A stretch of DNA of 46,157 nucleotides, taken from assembly GCA_937928045.1 (NCBI GenBank), contig CALFWO010000001.1, positions 1 through 46,157 of the forward strand, written 5' to 3'. Below are positions 15,499 through 24,252 of the stretch, in pieces; the stretch's first letter is position 1; every line of letters begins with the position of its first letter. Under the pieces are notes generated by a model. It was not told the DNA's origin. It searched no databases and saw nothing but the letters and a program-made list of their open reading frames with translations. The DNA is from an uncultured Saprospiraceae bacterium (GTDB lineage Bacteria; Bacteroidota; Bacteroidia; Chitinophagales; Saprospiraceae). The position numbers were made by a program, and so were the translations under genes.

Positions 15499-16938
15499 TT
15501 AAGCTAATACTCGCTCTCCAATCAAAGTTGCTCGCGTAACTGAATTCACTTTTACATGTACATAAGTTCCAACTTCGTCACCATCAGTCTTAGGAAAAAT
15601 AATTACTTTATTTTGCGAATTACGGCCTTTGAGATCTAGTTCAGATCGCTTACTTGTGCCTTCAATGAGAACTTTGAAAGTTTTACCAATATCTTTTTTA
15701 TTATGCTCGTGGGAGATATTCATTTGTAGATCAACAATCTCTTGCAAACGTTTTTTCTTAACGGCCAATGGCACATCATCTTCGTATTTTCTAGCTGCTA
15801 AAGTGCCTGGTCTTTCTGAATAGTAAAACATATATGACATGCTGTATTTAGCATATTCCATCATGGTTAATGTATCCTTATGTTCTTCCTCTGTCTCCGT
15901 GCAAAATCCTGATATCATATCCGATGAAATGGCACAATCTGGCATAATCTCATAGATCCTTTTTACTCGTTCCATGTACCATTCGCGGTCATAAGTTCTA
16001 TTCATTAATTCCAACACACGACTATTTCCAGATTGAACGGGCAAGTGAATGTATTTGCAGATATTCTCGTATTTGGCCATAGTATGCAATACTTCATCCG
16101 TGATGTCTTTAGGATGAGAGGTACTGAATCTTATTCGGAGATCAGGATTGATATGCGCGACCATCTCGATAAGATTTGCAAAATTTACAACAGATTCATC
16201 TTCTGGATTTGTCCATTTGTAAGAATCTACATTTTGACCGAGTAGAGTCACTTCTCGATAGCCTTTTGAAAAAAGATCGTTGGCTTCTGCTACAATTGAA
16301 AAAGCATTTCTGCTTCGTTCTCTACCTCGCGTAAATGGTACTACGCAAAACGAGCACATATTATCACATCCACGCATTATAGAAATGAATGCAGTAATCC
16401 CGTTTGAGTTCAAACGCAATGGATTGATATCTGCATAGGTTTCTTCACGGCTTAGTAAAACATTAACCCCGCGATTTCCTTCTTCCGCACCAGATACCAA
16501 ATTGGGTAAGTCTCGGTAAGCATCCGGTCCAACTACGATATCTACTAATTTTTCTTCATCCAACAATTTCTTCTTCAAGCGCTCGGCCATACAGCCTAGT
16601 ACACCGACCATCATCTGCGGCTTTTGGTCTTTCAGCTTGTTGAATAATTCCAATCGTTTTCTGACGGTCAATTCAGCTTTTTCCCTTATGGAGCAAGTAT
16701 TTACTAGAATCAAGTCTGCAGCTTTCATATCTCTTGTCGGATAAAATCCTGCATCTCCTAGAATCGAACCCACAATCTCCGAGTCAGAGAAGTTCATTTG
16801 ACAACCATAACTTTCGATATAAAATCGTTTTGACCCTTCAGGGATAACCGGCTCAGATTCAGGCATAAAGGCTGTTCCTTGCTTCTTCTCATCTATGGTT
16901 TTCACTAAACCCTCTAAACTTGGATTATTATCGTACAT
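15499..16938 (-). CDS. miaB: tRNA-2-methylthio-N6-dimethylallyladenosine synthase MiaB
   Basis: Radical-SAM methylthiotransferase that makes ms2i6A37 in tRNAs reading U-starting codons. 479 aa: N-terminal UPF0004 domain with [18 protein letters not shown] and conserved Cys in [12 protein letters not shown] and [12 protein letters not shown], holding the auxiliary 4Fe-4S cluster; radical SAM motif [20 protein letters not shown] (CxxxCxxC); and a C-terminal TRAM domain ([12 protein letters not shown]...GERVLA). All cluster cysteines are present. It starts the run of minus-strand genes leading to secG, with a perfect TATCTTTG -7 box 22 nt before the ATG and the 13-bp inverted repeat at the -33 region. 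Confidence 0.97.
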   Translation of the reverse strand: MYDNNPSLEGLVKTIDEKKQGTAFMPESEPVIPEGSKRFYIESYGCQMNFSDSEIVGSILGDAGFYPTRDMKAADLILVNTCSIREKAELTVRKRLELFNKLKDQKPQMMVGVLGCMAERLKKKLLDEEKLVDIVVGPDAYRDLPNLVSGAEEGNRGVNVLLSREETYADINPLRLNSNGITAFISIMRGCDNMCSFCVVPFTRGRERSRNAFSIVAEANDLFSKGYREVTLLGQNVDSYKWTNPEDESVVNFANLIEMVAHINPDLRIRFSTSHPKDITDEVLHTMAKYENICKYIHLPVQSGNSRVLELMNRTYDREWYMERVKRIYEIMPDCAISSDMISGFCTETEEEHKDTLTMMEYAKYSMSYMFYYSERPGTLAARKYEDDVPLAVKKKRLQEIVDLQMNISHEHNKKDIGKTFKVLIEGTSKRSELDLKGRNSQNKVIIFPKTDGDEVGTYVHVKVNSVTRATLIGERVLA

Positions 16939-16960
16939 ACCTCATTTTTAAATTGGAGCA

Positions 16961-16968
16961 CAAAGATA
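16961..16968 (-). promoter_or_regulatory. Predicted -7 box of miaB
   Basis: On the minus strand TATCTTTG matches TAnnTTTG exactly and lies 22 nt before the miaB ATG. No TTTG is found 19-20 nt upstream; that place is taken by the inverted repeat TGCCATTTTGACA, only 9 nt away from the -7 box. A regulator bound there would overlap the polymerase site. Confidence 0.55.
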
Positions 16969-16977
16969 GGGGAATAG

Positions 16978-16990
16978 TGTCAAAATGGCA
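16978..16990. promoter_or_regulatory. 13-bp inverted repeat upstream of miaB (copy 2 of 2)
   Basis: TGTCAAAATGGCA is identical to 1919-1931. Identity extends to 16 nt (TAG in front), and 22 of the 25 or so surrounding positions match through TTAG on the other side. Here the right flank runs into the stop codon of the upstream gene (16998-17000). Both copies have the same orientation relative to the gene they precede. Confidence 0.5.
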
Positions 16991-16997
16991 GGAAATC

Positions 16998-18038
16998 TTA
17001 GATCAATCCCATTATTTTTTCTCCCAACTCCTCTGGTCCATTTCTGACCACATCAGTTACCAATAAGCCAGTTTGATCGGACAATTTATGGATATAATCA
17101 TCTACTATAGATGGATCTAGTCTAGAAGTATTTAATGCGATCCCTAAGGTTTCCGGCTTCGGGAAAGTACCACAAACCGATGCAACCGCTTCATTTAGCG
17201 CGATAAACGCGGATAAATCAGGTATTTTGATGCTGGATACTTTACGCAAACTGGTAAGATCAGCGCGATGACAAAGAATCAAATGAGTTGGACAGCTTCC
17301 GCGCATTAGTGGAAGGGTAGCCGTACTTCCCGGATTCAACAAAGAACCCTGACCTTCGATGAATACGACATCGCTTTCTTTTTCCTTGAGTACCATGGTT
17401 TCGACAGCGCCGGCAGCATGATCTACTTTAAATGCATCTAAAGGAATGCCGTCGCCCATGATACTGATTCCAATTTGACCTGTTGCTACAAACGAGGTCG
17501 ATGCTCCTTTTGATTTCATCCAGCGGTACAATTCAAGGCCTGCGGTCATTTTACCTACAGCCATATCTGTTCCGACTAATAGGATTCTTTTGTTGTTAAG
17601 TTCAGCGGCCTTTGCAGTTGCGATTTCAGGAACAAAAGACGGTTTTCTAATATCCCAAATCCATTGATTCGTATTTTGTAATAAATCTCTAAATCTTTTT
17701 GTTAAATCATCATGAAGACCATTTAACAAATGCAAACCATTACTGATTCCATAGGCAACAGGTTGCTCCCAATCAATAGGGAATTTTCCACCTGATGGCG
17801 CAATGCCTAGAACCAAAACATCTGCTTGTAAGTTGATGGCTTCAGCTACATCCTTAACAATTGGAATATGGAAAGGAAGTCCGGTTACCGCACTAACCGT
17901 GCTTCCAGCATTTTGACTATCGATAACGCAGGCAATTGGATTTGCTGAATAGCGCATTATTCCAAATCCCATTTTGCCATAATCAGATTTGAGATTGTCT
18001 TCCATGAATATTGCCAATCGATCTGTATTCTTTAACAT
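16998..18038 (-). CDS. DgcN-like protein (DUF1611), possible D-glutamate N-acetyltransferase
   Basis: 346 aa of the DUF1611 family. It has a P-loop-like motif in RILLVGTDMAVGKMTAGLEL (residues ~153-172), FVATGQIGISIMGDGIPLD, VDHAAGAVE, VVFIEGQGSLLNPGS and LILCHRADL, all matching the family consensus. Family members named DgcN acetylate D-glutamate with acetyl-CoA; the partner racemase DgcA then makes N-acetyl-L-glutamate (published for marine bacteria, recalled). The next gene, 5 nt downstream of... reading order, is an enolase-superfamily epimerase (18044-19093), reproducing that pair. The older annotation is 'NAD-dependent epimerase', which the sequence does not support. Whether this member acts on D-Glu or on muropeptide-derived products is open. 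Confidence 0.75.
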   Translation of the reverse strand: MLKNTDRLAIFMEDNLKSDYGKMGFGIMRYSANPIACVIDSQNAGSTVSAVTGLPFHIPIVKDVAEAINLQADVLVLGIAPSGGKFPIDWEQPVAYGISNGLHLLNGLHDDLTKRFRDLLQNTNQWIWDIRKPSFVPEIATAKAAELNNKRILLVGTDMAVGKMTAGLELYRWMKSKGASTSFVATGQIGISIMGDGIPLDAFKVDHAAGAVETMVLKEKESDVVFIEGQGSLLNPGSTATLPLMRGSCPTHLILCHRADLTSLRKVSSIKIPDLSAFIALNEAVASVCGTFPKPETLGIALNTSRLDPSIVDDYIHKLSDQTGLLVTDVVRNGPEELGEKIMGLI

Positions 18039-18043
18039 TAGCC

Positions 18044-19093
18044 TTAAGTTAAAAAAGTTGATTTAATAGAAGCACCGTGTCCAGGTTTTTCAAGTGGTAA
18101 AATGATTCCATTTACAAGCGGGGCGCCTTCACAAGGATCAGGATCTAAATTCAAATGAGAATCTAAATCAACATGATTTAAAGCGCCGCAAAGGGCGGCT
18201 CCCGCTGCAATTGAAATTGAAGATTCGCCCATGCAGCCGATCATAGTTTTTAATCCTAAAACCTTGGCCTGATTAATGATTTTTAAAGCGCCGGTAATTC
18301 CTCCGCATTTCATTAATTTAATATTCACTCCATCAATAGCATCGGCATATTTAGGAATGTCTTCCACATGGCGACAGGATTCATCTACAAAAATAGGCAT
18401 TGGACGATCTGCAAATATTTCGTGAAAACGATCCTCTGTTCCGGCAAGTAGCGGTTGTTCGATATAATCAACTCCGCGTTCAGATAACCATTGCATCATT
18501 ATTTTTGCATCAGAAATACTCCAACCTCCATTGGCATCCACACGTAATTGGACTTTATACTTTGAGCAACTTTTAACGACCTGTTCAAACATCAATTTGT
18601 CTTTGTCAACTCCTTCTGGAGATCCAAGTTTAATTTTTAAAGCTTTTACAGAAGTCCCTTCCAAAAGTAATGGAACTCTTTTAGCTACGACCTCCGGTGT
18701 ATTGATTCCGATGGTCAATGATGTAGGTATTGATGGTTTAGGGAGATTTAAAAATTGATATAAAGGCAAGTTTGCTTTCTTTGAATACCAATCCCAAAGT
18801 GCAATATCCAGGGCGGCTAAAGCACATGCTGGAACGTTTTTTTCCAGACCCAAGCGGTGTATATCTTCAATGGACATTTCAGACATTGAAGGTTTGAAAA
18901 AATTTTCTAATTGAGCTTTTCCCTTTTCGGCCGTATCGGCTCCTTCCGTTTTTCCAGGAGCCATTTCGCCCCAGCCAGTTAAGCCATCTTTAGAAATTGA
19001 TACAAAAAGATTATCATTGCCATAACGAACACCGCGGCTAATAGCCAATGGGAATCTCTTTTTTAAATATAAAGTTCGGAACTCAATTTTCAT
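18044..19093 (-). CDS. Enolase-superfamily epimerase (dipeptide epimerase / DgcA-like)
   Basis: 349 aa, mandelate racemase/muconate lactonising type. N-terminal capping domain with GWGEMAPGKTEGAD; barrel with the KxK acid/base pair (ALKIKLG, Lys153 and Lys155), metal ligands Asp186 (RVDANGGW), Glu212 (YIEQPL) and Asp237 (FVDESC), and the second catalytic lysine in NIKLMKCGG (257-265). The set matches L-Ala-D/L-Glu epimerases, which recycle murein peptides, but also the N-acetyl-D-glutamate racemase DgcA. The 5-nt gap to the DUF1611 gene indicates translational coupling and favours a shared pathway. Its ATG lies 3 nt after the RDD gene's stop. Substrate specificity cannot be settled from motifs alone. 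Confidence 0.88.
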   Translation of the reverse strand: MKIEFRTLYLKKRFPLAISRGVRYGNDNLFVSISKDGLTGWGEMAPGKTEGADTAEKGKAQLENFFKPSMSEMSIEDIHRLGLEKNVPACALAALDIALWDWYSKKANLPLYQFLNLPKPSIPTSLTIGINTPEVVAKRVPLLLEGTSVKALKIKLGSPEGVDKDKLMFEQVVKSCSKYKVQLRVDANGGWSISDAKIMMQWLSERGVDYIEQPLLAGTEDRFHEIFADRPMPIFVDESCRHVEDIPKYADAIDGVNIKLMKCGGITGALKIINQAKVLGLKTMIGCMGESSISIAAGAALCGALNHVDLDSHLNLDPDPCEGAPLVNGIILPLEKPGHGASIKSTFLT

Positions 19094-19096
19094 TCA

Positions 19097-19591
19097 TTAT
19101 ACGATTTCATTTTCCCAACCTATATCATCGATGACCTTTGTTTTTGATATCGAATCATGCCATCCATTATTCTTTTCACCAAGAAAAGAAAACGCCTCAA
19201 AAGGAATGATTCTACAAGCCGATCGACCAAGTGCATTGGAAAAAGAGAGTTGTTCATTATGAATGGTAACCGCTCTTGTTTTTGTAATGAATTTTCCAAT
19301 GGATTTTCCTTTCAAGAAATATTCTTGAGTTGTGTAGTAAGTGAGTATTACAATTATCCCAAAAATATAGTCAATGATTTTAGAAGCTGCAGTAGGTTCT
19401 TCAGAGAAAATGGTTTCTTCGTATCCAGTATCTAAAGTCGCATACCCCAAGAATAACCCTACTACAAAAGCAAAACATAAATAGCCAAATCCATCAATTA
19501 AGTAATTGGCTAGACGTTTTCCTTTGCTGGCATCTGTGAAAGTATCCTTGTGGAAGTTTAGGCTGTCTAATATTGGTACGGACTCATTCAT
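19097..19591 (-). CDS. RDD family membrane protein
   Basis: 164 aa from ATG 19591; the frame opens further at 19735 but the added 48 residues would span the terminator at 19662-19693 and are rejected. Signature RLANYLIDGFGYL (the R and D of RDD) starts TM1, a second TM is at ~90-108 (IIDYIFGIIVILTYYTT), then FLKGKSIGKFITKTRAV and a third hydrophobic segment with GRSACRIIPFEAFSFL. The family's function is poorly known; some members act in ion or solute transport. It is the first gene of the transcript that continues into the epimerase and DgcN-like genes, with gaps of 3 and 5 nt. Confidence 0.85.
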   Translation of the reverse strand: MNESVPILDSLNFHKDTFTDASKGKRLANYLIDGFGYLCFAFVVGLFLGYATLDTGYEETIFSEEPTAASKIIDYIFGIIVILTYYTTQEYFLKGKSIGKFITKTRAVTIHNEQLSFSNALGRSACRIIPFEAFSFLGEKNNGWHDSISKTKVIDDIGWENEIV

Positions 19592-19661
19592 ATGAGGATA
19601 GCTATTTGATGTTGAAAAATAATAAATTTTATAGACTGTTTTAGTGTTTATGGGAATAAAC

Positions 19662-19693
19662 AAAAAGGCACCTAATATTCTAGGTGCCTTTTT
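19662..19693 (-). terminator. Strong terminator after the cytochrome c peroxidase gene
   Basis: Perfect 13-bp stem AAAAAGGCACCTA / TAGGTGCCTTTTT with a 6-nt loop (19675-19680), 33 nt after the peroxidase stop codon. The A/T ends make it able to work on either strand, but only the minus strand has a gene upstream. It isolates the peroxidase from the RDD-epimerase-DgcN unit. Confidence 0.92.
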
Positions 19694-19725
19694 ATTGCTC
19701 AAACTTATTATTATGTGTGCTTTAA

Positions 19726-21072
19726 TTAGTCGCAACCCAAATCATTTCTACTGGCTGTATCATTCATAGGAAAGCAATTTCCGCTAGGAAGTGATGTTGG
19801 TTGGTAGCGATTTAAGTTTGGATCATACAATCCATTTTCTATAAAATCAGTCAGCTGTTCTATTTCTCTTAAAGTTAGGTTTAATGGTTTAAACAATGGA
19901 TCTAATTGACTTTCTGCTACCGCAGAATTCTCAGCGACCGCGTTATTTTTGTAATCAATAACTGCACGTAGTGAAGTGAATGTAGAACCATGAAAATAGA
20001 AAGGAGAATCCTTTAGATTGTATAACTGCGGTGTTTTAAACTTATAGTTATCTGCTGGATTTTTGGTGAATTGACCTCTTCCCAAGTTACTGGGATCATT
20101 TACGGGCGTTTTAAATGTTAATTCCCCAGATTCGGATAAATTTCCCGCTCCAATAGCCCTGAATTCCATTTCATTCAAGGCTGGCCCCGTATGACAGGCG
20201 ACACAATTGGCTTGATCTAAAAAGAGCATGGCTCCTAATTTTTGTTGATCTGTCAAAGCAGAGTTATCACCTTTTAAATATTTTTGGAAAGGAGATTCAT
20301 TAGGAAGTAAAGTTCTTTCATAGGCCGCAATTGCCATCCCTGTAGTAATCTTTGTATATCGATCAACTTCTGGAATGTCACTAAATGCTTTGTCGAACAA
20401 TGTTTTGTATTCCGGTAATTCCTGTACAACGTCTGTGATTCCCATACGATGAACACCAAGTCCAGCAATGGCTTGAACTTCCACTCCTTCAAATCCTAAT
20501 TTATTAGTTGCAATTGGTGTCTCTTCAGGCCACAATGCATCCGTGCCTACATTCTTTCCAGTAGCCCCGAATTGACCATTCCAAAGCATATTTTTTTGAT
20601 AAGCTACGTTCAGGGTCGAAGGACTTCTCAATGGTTGCACATCTATCTTGTCCGGTTGATAAGCTGGATCCAAAATTCTTCCTTCGCCATTTGTACCAAA
20701 TCCCATTCCCCCTTCACCAATTCCTTGAAATCTTCCTGCTTGAAAACCTGCGCTTGCAAAGTGGCAACTGGCACATGAAAAGGTTGCTTCTCCGACATCC
20801 TGCATTGGAGCTATTCCTAATGCAGTTTCGTGGTAAAGCAATTTACCCAATTCAACTTTTTCGCTGGTTAAAGGATTTAAAGGATCTTGCGGAATGCTAG
20901 AAAGGTCAGTAGCGGAAGGCATTTGGAAAAAGGATATATTTCCAGTAGCAGATTTCTCAGACAGCAAGATTTGAAGCTCATCATCAAAGTTTACTTGCTC
21001 ATCCTGCTTACACGATGTAAAGCCAAGCATCATTATGAGGATGCTCATGGAAACTAATCTCAAGTATGTCAT
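19726..21072 (-). CDS. Di-haem cytochrome c peroxidase (CcpA/MauG family) lipoprotein
   Basis: Reduces H2O2 to water with electrons from c-type cytochromes, or acts as a MauG-like oxidase, outside the cytoplasm. 448 aa from ATG 21072 (the frame opens at 21090, but this start gives MTYLRLVSMSILIMMLGFTSC with lipobox Cys21). Two CxxCH haem sites: FSCASCH (Cys100-His104) and NCVACHTG near residue 290. Other family segments are LGKLLYHETALG, DVQPLRSPSTLNVAYQ and the C-terminal FKTPQLYNLKDSPFYFHGS...LREIEQLTDFIENGL. A cysteine-bearing tail (NCFPMNDTASRNDLGCD) is unusual. It is monocistronic, bounded by the terminator at 19662. Confidence 0.93.
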   Translation of the reverse strand: MTYLRLVSMSILIMMLGFTSCKQDEQVNFDDELQILLSEKSATGNISFFQMPSATDLSSIPQDPLNPLTSEKVELGKLLYHETALGIAPMQDVGEATFSCASCHFASAGFQAGRFQGIGEGGMGFGTNGEGRILDPAYQPDKIDVQPLRSPSTLNVAYQKNMLWNGQFGATGKNVGTDALWPEETPIATNKLGFEGVEVQAIAGLGVHRMGITDVVQELPEYKTLFDKAFSDIPEVDRYTKITTGMAIAAYERTLLPNESPFQKYLKGDNSALTDQQKLGAMLFLDQANCVACHTGPALNEMEFRAIGAGNLSESGELTFKTPVNDPSNLGRGQFTKNPADNYKFKTPQLYNLKDSPFYFHGSTFTSLRAVIDYKNNAVAENSAVAESQLDPLFKPLNLTLREIEQLTDFIENGLYDPNLNRYQPTSLPSGNCFPMNDTASRNDLGCD

Positions 21073-21164
21073 GTTCGGGTATTTGAACATAACTCTCCAA
21101 GAATCATCCCAAAAAATGTCCTAATGATGACTTATTAGGGAAATTGAAAGAAAAAATGAATCTT

Positions 21165-23618
21165 TTAACGAATTACATTGATTGACTCATTCAATAGTAC
21201 TTGTCCGTTTCTCCGCTCTAAAGAAATCCAATAAGTTCCATTGCTTAGGTTTGAAAGTTCCAATTCTTTGGAAAGAATACCGCCCATGTGCTCCAAGGAT
21301 TCAACAATTTTTTCATCACCATTTAGACCATAGACTTTAATAAAATAACTGCCAGGATCAATGGATTCAGTCTCAAGCTTGGTGCTAGAATTTGCAGGAT
21401 TCGGAAAAATATTGGATTGAATTGAAGGAATGTCTTTAACATTTGATAATTCTAGTGTACCATTGGCTAAGCAATATTGCCCTGGTCTCATATTCTTCAC
21501 AATCAAAATACCGAAGCCATCAGATGGGCTTCCGAGAAAGTTTTTAATGTAATCTGGATATTCTACCCATTCTTCGTTAGCATCAGCACGATAGGCTACA
21601 ATTAAACTGTCTTCTGTTTCGCTAACCAAATCAATTTCAAAACTATTGTCGCTATTTCCACGATATTGGATTACACCTTCTAGGTCGTGATTCTCTGCAA
21701 AGTTGCCACGAATATCCCAGAATCGTTTAGTAGCAAATTTGACGTCTGGATTTGTAGACGGCAGAGGTCCAAACCATTTTTGATCTACAAAAATTTCCAT
21801 AGGTTCAGATTGAATACTAGTACTCATTGTAATTCCAGTATTTGCTGTGCCATAGTTTCCAGCGTCGTCCCTGCTAACAATAGCAAGTGTATTTGCAATA
21901 TTTAATTCATGGCCTTCATTAATCACTGCAAAAGTAGGATCAAAGGGTAAGGAGAAATCGTGCAACGAAAGTTGCCCAGAAATAGATATTGTTTTTTCTT
22001 CAATTGCTCCATTTTCCCCATGAAAAGTAATGACCATAGGTACTTCAGTGTGAAGATTTGTAGCCCCTCTCAATCCTTGTAGAATTTCCACTTGCACGTC
22101 AAAAGCTCCGCCGTTGATTTCAGAATCGATTTTCTCAATATTAAAGCCGGACCAACCTGGAGATTTTAACCAGTCATTGAAAAAGTTAACCAATGGAACT
22201 CCAGTTACCGAAGTCAAATGATCTCTAAAGTCATCTGCAGTTATCGAAGTAAAACCTAGATTTTCTTGTACCGAAGTCATGCCAGCTCTGAAATTGTCAT
22301 CGCCCATATAACCTCTTAGATTATGCATCATGGAAGCACCTTTATTATAGGTATGAGTTCCATAAGTATTTTCATAAGGTATTCCAGATAATGGTAAAAA
22401 GTCTCCGTCATCAATGTGCGCATTGGCGATCACGTCTAAATGGTTGTCCTTTACTTGATCTACAAATGCTTCATTACCAAAAAGATATTCTGTGATCAAA
22501 TGTGCGCTGTACTCAGCATTTCCTTCTTTGAACCACATATCAGCGGCACCTGGGATACCTGCTACATTTCCCCACCAATGATGAGCCAATTCATGCGCCA
22601 TGAGCCGACGATTAGAAAATGTATTACCTTCAATGGCTGAAAAAGTAGGATAAGCAATATTGTCGGAATGCTCCATAGCTCCAACTTGCGTAGTGACATA
22701 ACCTACGCGGTTCCAAGCATAAGGACCAAACCAGAATTCTAAAGCGTCAATTACTCCACCTAAATCCACAAATGAATTCTTCATCGCCTCAATATTTCCA
22801 GGAGCGGCAACCAGTTGAATTGGAATATCTCTTTCTAATCCATCATGAATATCATTGTGCTCCGCGAAATCACCAACAGCAACTCCAGCCAAATAACTAG
22901 GCAACTGATATTGCATACTAAAGGATCTCATCAAAGTGTCTCCTCCTATAGGAGTCTCTCCCATAAAAACACCAGAGCAATATGCCTTTTTAGGTAACTT
23001 CGAAATGATATTGAAATCGTAGGTTGCGCGTTCGACAAAGTTGTCGAAGCATGGATACCATCCTCTTCCATAATTATATGGATCGGAACCGAGACCAATA
23101 CCAAGGTTATAAGCTATGCCATCTCTGAAGTCTAGTCCTCCAAATCCACCAGGTGAGACAGTAGGACTTCCTTCGTACCAAATCTGAACACTAGAAGTAT
23201 CACCAATATTCAAGTTATTTGGAAATTCAACAGTTACAAATAGGCCATCGTTAACAAAAGGGACGTTGCTTCCATTCAAATGAACCGAGTCCACTGTAAA
23301 TGACAAAAGGTTTAATTCAATTCTGCTAGTATTGTCTAATATGGGAGTAAAAGTTACTTCTGTATTACCTTTGATTTTTTTGGCACCGAAGTCAATGATT
23401 TCTAAGGTGATATTGTAGTTTAATATATCGATTGTATCCGATCGCTCTGCACTTACTTGCAAATCTGCCTTTTGTTGATCACTTAAAGGTTTCATTTTTT
23501 GCGCATTCCAAGAATAATGACAGCCTTTATGATGTTTGTGCTCAGGTTGAGCTAACAACTGTAAACTCATCAATGAGCCAATTATTAATAGAATCGTAGT
23601 TAAGGGAGCGATTTTCAT
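21165..23618 (-). CDS. M1 family metallopeptidase with T9SS type A C-terminal domain
   Basis: Gluzincin aminopeptidase-type protein, 817 aa, exported. Signal peptide residues 1-24 (...SLMSLQLLAQ); N-terminal M1 domain; zinc site HELAHH (His342, Glu343, His346) with the third ligand Glu365 in WFKEGNAEY, spacing HExxH-18-E as in the family. The exopeptidase motif usually GAMEN reads GAMEH (313-317). After the catalytic domain come beta-rich domains, then the T9SS type A sorting domain from IFPNPANSSTKLE (~735) to the end (GTYWISLERRNGQVLLNESI). So it should be on the cell surface or released. It lies 11 nt downstream of the TerB-like gene. The full zinc site suggests activity; the altered GAMEN may change N-terminus recognition. 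Confidence 0.95.
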   Translation of the reverse strand: MKIAPLTTILLIIGSLMSLQLLAQPEHKHHKGCHYSWNAQKMKPLSDQQKADLQVSAERSDTIDILNYNITLEIIDFGAKKIKGNTEVTFTPILDNTSRIELNLLSFTVDSVHLNGSNVPFVNDGLFVTVEFPNNLNIGDTSSVQIWYEGSPTVSPGGFGGLDFRDGIAYNLGIGLGSDPYNYGRGWYPCFDNFVERATYDFNIISKLPKKAYCSGVFMGETPIGGDTLMRSFSMQYQLPSYLAGVAVGDFAEHNDIHDGLERDIPIQLVAAPGNIEAMKNSFVDLGGVIDALEFWFGPYAWNRVGYVTTQVGAMEHSDNIAYPTFSAIEGNTFSNRRLMAHELAHHWWGNVAGIPGAADMWFKEGNAEYSAHLITEYLFGNEAFVDQVKDNHLDVIANAHIDDGDFLPLSGIPYENTYGTHTYNKGASMMHNLRGYMGDDNFRAGMTSVQENLGFTSITADDFRDHLTSVTGVPLVNFFNDWLKSPGWSGFNIEKIDSEINGGAFDVQVEILQGLRGATNLHTEVPMVITFHGENGAIEEKTISISGQLSLHDFSLPFDPTFAVINEGHELNIANTLAIVSRDDAGNYGTANTGITMSTSIQSEPMEIFVDQKWFGPLPSTNPDVKFATKRFWDIRGNFAENHDLEGVIQYRGNSDNSFEIDLVSETEDSLIVAYRADANEEWVEYPDYIKNFLGSPSDGFGILIVKNMRPGQYCLANGTLELSNVKDIPSIQSNIFPNPANSSTKLETESIDPGSYFIKVYGLNGDEKIVESLEHMGGILSKELELSNLSNGTYWISLERRNGQVLLNESINVIR

Positions 23619-23629
23619 TTCAATTCTTT

Positions 23630-24100
23630 TTAAAGTTCTCCAGCAATAGTGTTTATCATTGGAAGGTCTACTAGTTTATGTTCTTCTTTGCTTACTGAAC
23701 CGAAACCTAAAAATCCTCCAGAGGCTTTAGCCACGTGATGTGCAAAAGTTTTAAAGGAATCGATTAGACTTATAGCGTACTCCTTATCAACCTTAGCCAA
23801 AATTGAATTGAGTTGCTCAAGTCGTTCAGAAATCATTTTTTTGCGACGATCGACATCCCCCGGAAGTTCTTCAATAAGCTCAGGAACTCTTTCTGAATAT
23901 CTTTCACCTACCTTTTTGTAGAAGTCATTGAGCTCATTGTCATAGTCATATTGACGAATCTTGGTCAATTTCTCTGCCCACTCAGTTTCAGTAGGATCTA
24001 TATCCCCATCAGCTCCCGCGATTAGAATAGTAATCAATGGAATTGCATCGATCATTTGAGTCGATTCCGCTTCTGTTAGTCCAGCAAATTTTGCTATCAT
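23630..24100 (-). CDS. TerB-like helical protein of unknown function
   Basis: 156 aa, soluble, mostly helical. The segment ITILIAGADGDIDPTETEWAEK resembles the acidic DG-x-I-x-x-x-E helix hairpin of the TerB/DjlA N-terminal fold, a possible metal site. The rest (RYSERVPELIEELPG, SERLEQLNSILAKVDKEYA, FAHHVAKASGGFLGFGSVSKEE) has the expected alpha-helical pattern. There is no signal peptide. A perfect TATCTTTG -7 box precedes it and the M1 peptidase follows after 11 nt, so the two form an operon. Function unknown; the TerB comparison rests on a short motif and needs a profile search. Confidence 0.7.
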   Translation of the reverse strand: MIAKFAGLTEAESTQMIDAIPLITILIAGADGDIDPTETEWAEKLTKIRQYDYDNELNDFYKKVGERYSERVPELIEELPGDVDRRKKMISERLEQLNSILAKVDKEYAISLIDSFKTFAHHVAKASGGFLGFGSVSKEEHKLVDLPMINTIAGEL

Positions 24101-24133
24101 GTTTAAATTGCTTGTTTAAGTTTACAATTGTTG

Positions 24134-24141
24134 CAAAGATA
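24134..24141 (-). promoter_or_regulatory. Predicted -7 box of the TerB-like/M1 peptidase operon
   Basis: TATCTTTG on the minus strand, an exact TAnnTTTG match, 33 nt before the ATG at 24100. The -33 region is T-rich (TTTTATTG) without a clear TTTG at 19 nt. Confidence 0.5.
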
Positions 24142-24252
24142 ATTTTCAAATGACAATAAAACAGTTATTCAAGGGAAAAAGAAAGGCAAATTAGTATTCA
24201 GGCTCCAATAGAAGCCCTATCTTTCGGATTTCACCAAAATACGCAGACAGTC

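Noticed and set aside
19592-19735. N-terminal extension of the RDD protein to 19735
   Set aside because: The extension would be encoded across a perfect 13-bp terminator hairpin and is not like the family's N-terminus.
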